Below, one piece after another: positions 8,624 to 17,149 of a DNA stretch of 64,000 bases. The DNA lies in NCBI RefSeq assembly GCF_025809055.1, contig NZ_CP075529.1, forward strand, positions 2,405,501-2,469,500. Reading direction: 5' to 3'. The first letter of the stretch is position 1, and the number at the start of each line of letters is the position of its first letter. The stretch is from Devosia sp. (lineage in GTDB: Bacteria > Pseudomonadota > Alphaproteobacteria > Rhizobiales > Devosiaceae). The notes beneath the pieces are model-generated. The model did no database searches and had not been told where the DNA came from. It worked only from the letters and a program-made list of their open reading frames with translations. The translations under genes and the position numbers were made by a program.

Positions 8624-10783
8624 TCAGGCCGCCCGGCGCGTCCGCTCGGTCCCTGCGGTCTCGCTGGTGATCCTGAACACATCGACGATGCGGTCGAGCG
8701 TGTGGGTCTGGCCCTCGGTCTGCTCGATCACCGCATTGGTCTGTTCCACCAGGGAGGCATTGTGCTGGGTCATCTGGTCGAGCGTGCGCACAGCCATGTT
8801 CACCTCTTCGATCGAGGAGGACTGTTCCCGGCTGGCACCGGCAATGGCGCGCACCAGGGCGCTGTTTTCCTGCGCCGCTTCCAGCATGGCGCGGAGTTTC
8901 CTGCCGGCTGCCTCGACGAGGTTGGCGCCATTGCGCACCTCGTTGCCGCTCTGCTCCACCAGCGCCTTGACGTCTGCCGAGGCCTGGGCCGCCGATTGGG
9001 CCAGGCGGCGCACTTCCACGGCCACCACCGCAAAGCCCTTGCCGGCCTCCCCGGCGCGGGCCGCTTCCACCGAAGCATTGAGGGCCAGGAGGTTCGTCTG
9101 GAAGGCGATGTCGTCGATCAGCCCGATAATGTTGGAAATCTTGGCCGAGGACTGGGTGATGCGCTCCATGGCGCCGGTGGCGTCCACCATGACCTGGCCG
9201 CTATCCTGCGCCGCCTGCGACACGGTCTCGGCCTTGTGCGCCGCTTCCTCTGCCATGCCGGCATTGCCGGCGACGGTACCGGCCAGGGCCTCCATTGCAG
9301 CCGAGGTTTCCTCGATCGTCGCCGCCTGCCGCGTGGTACGCTCGGAGAGGTCATTGGCCCCCGACAGCAATTCGCCAGAGGCCGTACGCAGCGAGCGCGT
9401 GGTGTCGCGCAACTGCCCGATGACCTCGGCAAACTGATCGACGGTACCATTGAGCGCCGTCCGCAGATCTTCGAATTCGGGCGGGAAGCGCTGCTCGATC
9501 CGGCTCGTCAGGTCGCCATCGGCAAGGCGCTTGAGACCGGCGCCAATGGCCGCCACCGATTGGCGGCGCGCGGTCACGTCGGTGGCAAACTGCACAACCT
9601 TGTAGGGCCTGCCCTCGGCATCGGAAATGGGCGTGAAGGTGCTCTGGATCCAAACTTCCCCGCCCGCCTGCGTCCGGCGGCGATATTCGCCGCTCTTGAA
9701 CTCACCGGCCGCCAGTTCATCCCAGAACTGGCGATAGGTCGGGCCGCTCGGATCGGCGTCAAACAGAAAGAGCGCATTGGGCTGGCCGACGATATCGGCG
9801 CACCCATAGCCGAGCAGGGCCAGGAAATTGTCATTGGCATTGATGACCCGGCCGCTGAGATCGAACTCAACGACGATCTGGCTGCGCGAAATCGCCTCCA
9901 GTTGCCCGGTGTGATCGGCCGCCTCGGCCAGGTGCTGGCGGGCCTGCTGGTCCAGTGCGGCTTTTTCGGCGGCATTGGCGCGAAACACTTCGACGGCCCG
10001 GGCCATGGCGCCGATCTCGTTGCGGCGGGCAGTAAAGGGCACGTCGGTATCGAGTGCGCCATCGGCAACTGCGCTCATCACCTGCGACAGACGCGGTATG
10101 GGACGCATGAGCTTACGTGCCACCACCAGGGCGCCCAGGGCCACCAGCAGCGTGGTGACAAGTCCCACGGCCGAGAGCACCAGCATGGATTGGCTCAGCA
10201 CGGCTTCGATCGGTCCGCGATCAACCCCGACCACGAGCGCGCCGATGACGGTGCCCTCAGCGGTGGCAATGGGCAGGTAGCGCAGAACCCGATGCACCCC
10301 ATCCTGAACCGCATCGGCGTCGACCATCTGATTGGCCATCAGCGCCTGATGAATGGCGCTGTCGGCGACAATCGCGTCTGCCATGCGGCGCTCACCGGCC
10401 GGATCGAGCAGGCTGGTGCTGCCGACCACGAAATCCGGGCCCGTCTCCGGGTCGTAGACCAGCACCGATACGTCCTGGCCGGCGACGCGGGCAACGGCGT
10501 CGATAACATCGTGACTGCGGAACCGCGGCATGCTGCGCGCCGTCAGCGTCGCGACATTGCCGGCCTCATCCAGCCCGACCTCAAGGCTGGGCAGGTTGAC
10601 CTGCAGGATCTGCGCCGCGATGCGGGTCGTGTCCACCACCGCCGCGTCCACGTCGCGCTCGACCGAGCCGGACAGGCTGACGAAGAGCCCGGCGAGAACT
10701 GCCGCGACCACCAGACCGATACTGGTCAGCGTCATGGCGGAAATGGCGAATGTCAGTCTGAGATTGCCCAGAATGGCGGTCAT
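8624..10783 (-). CDS. Methyl-accepting chemotaxis protein with sensor, HAMP and PAS domains
   Basis: A transmembrane chemoreceptor of 719 residues. The first membrane span covers about residues 12-37, followed by a periplasmic region (about 38-190) resembling a single-Cache fold. A second span (about 197-222) and a HAMP domain precede a PAS domain (about 295-405, with ISRSQIVVEFDLSGRVINAN and FKSGEYRRRTQAGGEVW). The signalling hairpin carries NASVEAARAGEAGKGFAVVA. The periplasmic region probably senses a ligand and the PAS domain a cytoplasmic cue. The C-terminus (TERTRRAA) has no CheR-docking pentapeptide, unlike the second receptor in this window. It is convergent with the racemase gene, with only two bases between the stops. 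Confidence 0.92.
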   Translation of the reverse strand: MTAILGNLRLTFAISAMTLTSIGLVVAAVLAGLFVSLSGSVERDVDAAVVDTTRIAAQILQVNLPSLEVGLDEAGNVATLTARSMPRFRSHDVIDAVARVAGQDVSVLVYDPETGPDFVVGSTSLLDPAGERRMADAIVADSAIHQALMANQMVDADAVQDGVHRVLRYLPIATAEGTVIGALVVGVDRGPIEAVLSQSMLVLSAVGLVTTLLVALGALVVARKLMRPIPRLSQVMSAVADGALDTDVPFTARRNEIGAMARAVEVFRANAAEKAALDQQARQHLAEAADHTGQLEAISRSQIVVEFDLSGRVINANDNFLALLGYGCADIVGQPNALFLFDADPSGPTYRQFWDELAAGEFKSGEYRRRTQAGGEVWIQSTFTPISDAEGRPYKVVQFATDVTARRQSVAAIGAGLKRLADGDLTSRIEQRFPPEFEDLRTALNGTVDQFAEVIGQLRDTTRSLRTASGELLSGANDLSERTTRQAATIEETSAAMEALAGTVAGNAGMAEEAAHKAETVSQAAQDSGQVMVDATGAMERITQSSAKISNIIGLIDDIAFQTNLLALNASVEAARAGEAGKGFAVVAVEVRRLAQSAAQASADVKALVEQSGNEVRNGANLVEAAGRKLRAMLEAAQENSALVRAIAGASREQSSSIEEVNMAVRTLDQMTQHNASLVEQTNAVIEQTEGQTHTLDRIVDVFRITSETAGTERTRRAA

Positions 10784-10938
10784 GATTGCGTCCCCAATCT
10801 CCGGCCTCCTGGCCGGTCACCCCAACTCTCCCCGCCAGCAGACTGTGCCACAGGGGTTAATTCGAGGTTGAAATTGGATTTTTCTTCGTGAAATCAGCTA
10901 CTTGCACAATATCTGACCAGCCTGCCCACCAGACATGC

Positions 10939-10969
10939 AAAAAGGCCGCCTCCTGAAGGAGACGGCCTC
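10939..10969 (-). terminator. Rho-independent terminator of the atp operon
   Basis: Read leftward, AGGCCGTCTCC pairs with GGAGGCGGCCT around a four-base loop with one mismatch, and is followed by TTTTT. It lies about 23 bases beyond the atpC stop, so it ends the ATP synthase transcript. Confidence 0.85.
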
Positions 10970-10991
10970 AAGCAATCAGCTGCGATCAAGC

Positions 10992-11417
10992 CTAGTGGAT
11001 ATGGGCACCGTTGATCTGCTGGGCCTCGATGGTGAGGTTGAGCAGGCCAGAAACCACTTCCTGGGCATAGGACTTGTCTTCCGGCGATTCGGCGCGGGCG
11101 AGTTCTTCCTCGGCCGCCTTGATCTGGGTCTGCAGATCGTCGTGGTCGAAATCGGCGAAAGGCACCGACTGTTCGGCCAGAATGGTCAGGCCCGCGGGGG
11201 ACACGTCCGCAAAGCCGCCCTTGACGAAATAGACATCGGCAGCCCCACCATCCTTGGTGACGGTGATGAAGCCGGGGCGCAGCGTCGTCATGAACGGCGC
11301 ATGGTCGTTCATCACGGTGAAATAGCCCTCGGTGCCCGGAACGGTCACCGAATGCACCACTTCCGACAGCACCAGCCGCTCGGGCGACACGATCTCGATC
11401 TTGAGGCCTTCAGCCAT
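10992..11417 (-). CDS. atpC: ATP synthase F1 subunit epsilon
   Basis: The epsilon subunit is part of the central stalk that turns with gamma and inhibits ATP hydrolysis. The N-terminal beta-sandwich (IEIVSPERLVLSEVVHSVTVPGTEGYFTVMNDHAP) and the helical C-terminal segment (AAEEELARAESPED) are present. Length is 141 residues, normal. It is the last gene of the leftward atpHAGDC operon. The gap of 154 bases to atpD is unusually wide for this operon and holds GC-rich hairpins. Confidence 0.95.
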   Translation of the reverse strand: MAEGLKIEIVSPERLVLSEVVHSVTVPGTEGYFTVMNDHAPFMTTLRPGFITVTKDGGAADVYFVKGGFADVSPAGLTILAEQSVPFADFDHDDLQTQIKAAEEELARAESPEDKSYAQEVVSGLLNLTIEAQQINGAHIH

Positions 11418-11498
11418 TCTATTGGTCCTCTACAGCGCGGCCGGCCGAAGTGAATGCACTTCGCTTTTCGGCCACGCGGCCTTTGTATTCCAAGAAGG

Positions 11499-11522
11499 CC
11501 CGAACGCGCATTCGGGCCCCGT
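11499..11522. repeat. Hairpin in the atpD-atpC gap
   Basis: GGCCCGAA pairs with TTCGGGCC around a six-base loop. No T-tract follows in either direction, so it is more likely an RNA-stability or attenuation hairpin than a terminator. The remainder of the 11418-11571 gap is GC-rich with no coding signal. Confidence 0.5.
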
Positions 11523-11571
11523 GTCGAGAGGACGGGCCACCAGGGGCGGCCCGATCCGGTTCAACTGCGCC

Positions 11572-13011
11572 TTAGGCGGCCTGTGCGGCCAGCTTCTGTG
11601 CCTTGGCGACGGCGTCCTCGATGGTGCCGACCATGTAGAAGGCGGCTTCCGGCAGGTGGTCGTAGTCACCCTTAACCAGACCGGCAAAGCCCTTGATGGT
11701 GTCTTCGAGCTTGACGAAGACGCCGGGCGAACCGGTGAACACTTCGGCCACGTCGAAGGGCTGGCTCATGAAGCGCTCGATCTTGCGGGCGCGGGCCACG
11801 GTCAGCTTATCTTCTTCGGAAAGCTCGTCCATGCCCAGGATGGCGATGATGTCCTGCAGGGCCTTGTACTTCTGCAGGATCGACTGCACCTGGCGGGCGG
11901 TGTCGTAGTGCTCCTGACCAACGACGTTCGCGTCGAGAATACGCGAGTTCGATGCCAGCGGATCCACGGCCGGATAGATGCCCTTTTCCGAAATGGCGCG
12001 GTTGAGCACGGTCGTCGCGTCAAGGTGCGCGAAGGTCGTTGCCGGCGCCGGGTCGGTCAGGTCGTCGGCGGGCACGTACACGGCCTGCACCGAGGTGATC
12101 GAGCCCTTGGTGGTGGTGGTGATGCGTTCCTGCATCGCGCCCATGTCGGTCGACAGCGTCGGCTGGTAGCCCACCGCGGACGGGATACGACCCAGAAGTG
12201 CCGACATTTCGGCACCGGCCTGGGTGAAGCGGAAGATGTTGTCCACGAAGAACAGCACGTCCTGGCCCTGGTCGCGGAAATGCTCGGCGACGGTGAGGCC
12301 GGTCAGGGCGACGCGGGCACGGGCACCGGGGGGCTCGTTCATCTGGCCGAAGACCAGCGCGCACTTGGAGCCGGCAGCCGAACCACCATGCTCGGCCGGG
12401 TCCTTGTTCACGCCCGATTCGATCATTTCGTGGTAGAGGTCGTTGCCCTCGCGGGTGCGCTCGCCGACGCCGGCGAACACCGAATAGCCGCCGTGAGCCT
12501 TGGCGACGTTGTTGATCAGTTCCTGGATCAGCACCGTCTTGCCCACGCCGGCGCCGCCGAACAGGCCGATCTTGCCGCCGCGTGCATAGGGAGCGATCAG
12601 GTCCACGACCTTGATGCCGGTCACCAGCACTTCTGCCTCAGGGGACTGTTCCACGAAAGCCGGAGCTTCCTGGTGAATTTCGCGCTTGGCGGCAGTGGTC
12701 ACCGGGCCGGCTTCGTCGATCGGCTCGCCGATGACGTTCATGATGCGGCCCAGGGTCTCGTCGCCGACCGGCACCGAGATCGAAGCGCCGGTATCGGTCA
12801 CTTCGGTGCCGCGGACCAGACCTTCGGTCGTGTCCATGGCGATGGTGCGCACGGCGTTTTCGCCGAGATGCTGGGCAACTTCCAGCACCAGGCGCTGACC
12901 ATTATTGGTGGTTTCAAGCGCGTTCAGGATGGCGGGCAGGTGATCGTCGAACACCACGTCAACGACGGCGCCAATGACCTGCGAAACGCGACCGGCCTTC
13001 TTTTCTGCCAT
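11572..13011 (-). CDS. atpD: ATP synthase F1 subunit beta
   Basis: The beta subunit carries the catalytic nucleotide site of F1. The Walker A motif GGAGVGKT, the segment LFGGAGVGKTVLIQELI, the catalytic GERTREGNDLYHEM and the ALVFGQMNEPPGARARV motif are all present. Length is 479 residues. It lies 21 bases downstream of atpG in the leftward operon. Identity is certain. Confidence 0.98.
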   Translation of the reverse strand: MAEKKAGRVSQVIGAVVDVVFDDHLPAILNALETTNNGQRLVLEVAQHLGENAVRTIAMDTTEGLVRGTEVTDTGASISVPVGDETLGRIMNVIGEPIDEAGPVTTAAKREIHQEAPAFVEQSPEAEVLVTGIKVVDLIAPYARGGKIGLFGGAGVGKTVLIQELINNVAKAHGGYSVFAGVGERTREGNDLYHEMIESGVNKDPAEHGGSAAGSKCALVFGQMNEPPGARARVALTGLTVAEHFRDQGQDVLFFVDNIFRFTQAGAEMSALLGRIPSAVGYQPTLSTDMGAMQERITTTTKGSITSVQAVYVPADDLTDPAPATTFAHLDATTVLNRAISEKGIYPAVDPLASNSRILDANVVGQEHYDTARQVQSILQKYKALQDIIAILGMDELSEEDKLTVARARKIERFMSQPFDVAEVFTGSPGVFVKLEDTIKGFAGLVKGDYDHLPEAAFYMVGTIEDAVAKAQKLAAQAA

Positions 13012-13032
13012 TTGTTCGTCCTCGCTGATGGG

Positions 13033-13914
13033 TTAGAGCGCTTCGGCGCCCGAGATGATTTCGATGAGTTCTTTGGTGATCTGGGCCTGCCGCTGGCGGT
13101 TGTAGCTCAGCTGCAGCTTGTTGATCATTTCGCCGGCATTACGGGTCGCATTGTCCATGGCGGACATCTGCGCTCCGTAGAACGAGGCATTGTTCTCGAA
13201 CAGAGCCCGCAGCACCTGCACCGCAATATTGCGCGGCAACAGGTCCTCGACGATGGCCTCTTCGCTCGGCTCGTATTCGTAGGGCACGGCCGGGGCGCTG
13301 GCATCGCCTTCGACCTTTTCCAGCTTGGCCGGAATCAGCTGCTGGGCCGTCGGCACCTGGCTGATCACCGAGCCGAACTTGGCGAAGTAGAGCGTTGCCA
13401 CGTCGAATTCGCCGGCCGCAAACATGGCCAGCACCTTCTCGGCCACAAGCTGGGCCTGGGTGAAGCCGACCTGCTTGATCTCGCGGAAGCTGTAGGTGTC
13501 CACGATCAGCTCCGGATATTGCCGGCGCAGGATATCGTGGCCCTTGCGGCCCACGGTCAGGATCTTGACGGTCTTGCCCTGGCTCAGGAGCTTGGCGGCA
13601 TGATCGCGCGCCAGGCGCGCAATCGAGGAGTTGAAGCCGCCGGCCAGACCGCGTTCGCCGGTCGCCACGACCAGCAGGTGAACCTGGTCCTTGCCATTGC
13701 CGGCCAGCAGCGCCGGCGCATTTTCCTGGCCATCATAGACGGCACCGAGAGCGGCCAGAACCTTGCCCATGCGCTCGGCATAGGGGCGGGCCGCCACGGC
13801 AGCTTCCTGGGCGCGGCGGAGCTTGGCCGCCGCCACCATCTGCATGGCCTTGGTGATCTTCTGGGTCGATTTGACCGAGTCGATCCGGTTCTTGAGGTCC
13901 TTTAGCGACGGCAT
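13033..13914 (-). CDS. atpG: ATP synthase F1 subunit gamma
   Basis: Gamma is the rotating shaft that couples proton flow to catalysis. The conserved N-terminus (LKNRIDSVKSTQKITKAMQM) and the C-terminal signature (DNATRNAGEMINKLQLSYNR) are complete. Length is 293 residues, typical for alphaproteobacteria. It lies between atpA and atpD, with spacing of about 20 bases on each side, consistent with one transcript. Confidence 0.97.
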   Translation of the reverse strand: MPSLKDLKNRIDSVKSTQKITKAMQMVAAAKLRRAQEAAVAARPYAERMGKVLAALGAVYDGQENAPALLAGNGKDQVHLLVVATGERGLAGGFNSSIARLARDHAAKLLSQGKTVKILTVGRKGHDILRRQYPELIVDTYSFREIKQVGFTQAQLVAEKVLAMFAAGEFDVATLYFAKFGSVISQVPTAQQLIPAKLEKVEGDASAPAVPYEYEPSEEAIVEDLLPRNIAVQVLRALFENNASFYGAQMSAMDNATRNAGEMINKLQLSYNRQRQAQITKELIEIISGAEAL

Positions 13915-13936
13915 TGCCTGTCGTCTCCTTCAGGGC

Positions 13937-15468
<1,532 letters not shown>

Positions 15469-15469
<1 letters not shown>

Positions 15470-16029
15470 TATCCGACCTCTTTCATGGCGATCTTCATCG
15501 CAGCGAGTTTTGTCTTGAGTGAGCTATCGATCATCTGGCTGCCGACCTTCACCTGAAGGCCGCCGATCAGCGAGGGATCGACAAATTGATTGAGCGTGAC
15601 GGTCTTGCCCAGCTTGGTCTTGAGCGTTTCAGCCAGGGCCTTGACCTGCGCGTCGGTCAGCGGCGCCGCCGAGGTGACGTCGGCAGTCGCTTCGCCGCGA
15701 TCGGCAGCGGCCAGCTCGCGGAAGCCCACGATGATCTGGTCCAGCGCGAACAGGCGGCCATTGCGGGCCACCAGGCGCAGGAAATTGCCGACCAGCGGAT
15801 TAACCTTGGCCTTGGCCAGGATCGCGTCCAGCGCCGATGCCTTGACATCGCCGGGAATGACCGGCGAGCGCAGATAGCGCGAAAACTCTTCGCTTTCGCC
15901 GATCAGGCGGGAAATGTCGGAGAGCCCGGTTTCCACCTGGGCCAACTGGTTCTCGCCCTTGGCGAGATCAAAAAGCGCCGACGCATATGGCCGTGCGATC
16001 TGGGTAAGCACCGAATTCTGCGCTGCCAA
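15469..16029 (-). CDS. atpH: ATP synthase F1 subunit delta, TTG start
   Basis: The delta subunit (OSCP) links F1 to the peripheral stalk. The conserved opening ARPYASALFDLAK and the C-terminal IGGLQVKVGSQMIDSSLKTKL are present in a 186-residue protein of normal length. The only plausible initiator in frame is TTG at 16029, preceded by GAGGGTGAAG; no ATG fits near the expected N-terminus. The gene heads the leftward atpHAGDC operon. No Fo genes are nearby, as usual in Rhizobiales where they form a separate cluster. Confidence 0.94.
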
Positions 16030-16244
16030 TGCCGCTTCACCCTCTTTCTGGCCAACCCTCTTGCCGGTTCCGTTGACCGGAACCCGGGTGGCTTATGAAC
16101 GCTTGGACGTGCTCGGAAACGGGCCGCGAGCCGGACCCCTGAAATTCGCGCCCGCTCTAACACAGGCAAAGCCGGCCTTGCAAGGCATGGGGACGTGATT
16201 CAGACATGTCGAAAATGTCGCACTTCGAAGGCGGTCCGGAGGAT
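16030..16244. other. Leader region upstream of atpH
   Basis: This stretch must contain the atp operon promoter. A weak leftward candidate is TTGCAA with TTAGAG 17 bases later (about 16150-16180), which I would not rely on. I see no gene or strong hairpin in it. Confidence 0.3.
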
Positions 16245-16560
16245 GAAAGGCTCCGGTGGAGCCTTTCAAGCCGAGAAGGCCACAAAGCCTATGGCTGCGT
16301 GGCGGGGACCTGTGCCAAAGGCCAAATCGCTCCAGTGGAGCGATTTGAAGGGAGGAGGCCATGAGACTTCGATCCGTGCCGAAGGCAAAATCGTCCCGGT
16401 GGGACGATTTTAGGTGAGAAGGCCGCGAGAGCTATGCTCGAGTGGCAGCTCGAATGGCAGGATGCGCCCCAAAGGGGAGGTCGCTCCGGGGCAGCGATCT
16501 GTGGTGGGGTGGCCGCGAGAGCCAAGCTCAAGTGGCGGCTCGAAGGCCTACTCTGATGGT
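16245..16560. repeat. Array of four palindromic units with a conserved flank
   Basis: Three perfect hairpins lie at 16245-16267 (10-bp arms, loop GGT), 16323-16347 (11-bp arms, loop AGT) and 16387-16411 (11-bp arms, loop GGT). A degenerate one lies at 16479-16500. All share the core TCC-NGT-GGA or a variant. The arms differ between copies but always match each other: GAAAGGCTCC, CAAATCGCTCC, AAAATCGTCCC. Each unit is followed by a related flank of the form GAGAAGGCCGCGAGAGC then AGTGGC and GCTCGAAGGC. Unit spacing is about 65-92 bases. I see no convincing gene here, although short frames are open. Confidence 0.75.
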
Positions 16561-16582
16561 CACGCCACGCCCTTTCGCCCGC

Positions 16583-16601
16583 TACCAATTCTTGGTACAA
16601 T
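16583..16601 (+). promoter_or_regulatory. Probable promoter and operator of the parDE module
   Basis: An inverted repeat TACCAA-TTC-TTGGTA (16583-16597) overlaps a good -10 hexamer TACAAT (16596-16601), 18 bases before the antitoxin ATG. A palindrome on the promoter fits autoregulation by a ribbon-helix-helix antitoxin. The -35 region is weak. Confidence 0.5.
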
Positions 16602-16619
16602 CTCGTCTGGAGGTCCGAC

Positions 16620-16874
16620 ATGGCACGCAATACATCCGTTTCTCTCAGCGATCATTTCGCTCATTTCATTGACCAGCAGGTCGAAACGGGACGCTATGGC
16701 TCGGCCAGCGATGTCGTACGCGCGGGATTGCGGTTGCTGGAAGAGCACGAAGCCAAGGTCAAGGCGCTGCACGACGCCCTGCGCGCAGGAGAGGAGTCGG
16801 GGCCGCCAACGCCGTTCGACAGGGACGCATTCCTCGCCGAACTGCACGCGCGCCATGGCCAACAGGACAATTGA
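16620..16874 (+). CDS. ParD-type antitoxin, ribbon-helix-helix
   Basis: A CC2985/ParD-family antitoxin of 84 residues. The N-terminal ribbon-helix-helix part reads NTSVSLSDHFAHFIDQQV, followed by GRYGSASDVVRAGLRLLEEHE, the family hallmark. The C-terminal tail should wrap the toxin. The ATG at 16620 is preceded by GGAGG six bases upstream. It overlaps the toxin gene by 20 bases, so the pair is translationally coupled. It probably represses its own promoter through the palindrome just upstream. Confidence 0.92.
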   Translation: MARNTSVSLSDHFAHFIDQQVETGRYGSASDVVRAGLRLLEEHEAKVKALHDALRAGEESGPPTPFDRDAFLAELHARHGQQDN

Positions 16875-17148
16875 GATTGCGCCCCTGGCGCGCGAGGATT
16901 GGCGCGGCATTTGGGACTACAGCGTTGAAAACTGGTCCGCTGATACCGCCGCGGACTATTACAACCAGATTGCCGATCGCATGGAGGCCTTGGCCGCAGA
17001 CCAGTTGACCGGCCTGCCGGTCTATGGCCGTCCCCGCACATACAAGAGCCTGATCGGCTCCCACGTCATCTACTTCCGACTAAATACAAATGCATTGATC
17101 GTGCTGCGTATCCTGCATCAGGCGATGGACGTGGGTAAGAACCTCTAG
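16855..17148 (+). CDS. ParE/RelE-superfamily toxin
   Basis: A 97-residue toxin of the RelE/ParE fold. The segments IEIAPLAREDWRGIWDYSVENW and GLPVYGRPRTYKSLIGSHVI followed by YFRLNTNALIVLRILHQAMD match the ParE subgroup, whose characterised members poison DNA gyrase. The start codon lies inside the antitoxin gene. The stop is two bases from the end of priA on the other strand. The module lies between priA and the atp operon, genes that are normally adjacent in relatives, which suggests insertion. Target is inferred from family only. Confidence 0.92.
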   Translation: MANRTIEIAPLAREDWRGIWDYSVENWSADTAADYYNQIADRMEALAADQLTGLPVYGRPRTYKSLIGSHVIYFRLNTNALIVLRILHQAMDVGKNL

Positions 17149-17149
17149 C

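Noticed and set aside
8702..10891. A 729-residue open frame on the + strand opposite the chemoreceptor
   Set aside because: Its translation is His/Gly/Arg-rich with no domain, and it is the antisense shadow of a clear chemoreceptor in GC-rich DNA.
11332..13905. An 857-residue open frame on the + strand across atpC, atpD and atpG
   Set aside because: Antisense to three certain ATP synthase genes; composition is typical of a GC-skewed shadow frame.
16195..16630. Short frames on both strands within the palindrome array
   Set aside because: Their similar peptides arise from the repeated DNA units, and none has a plausible ribosome-binding site or family resemblance.
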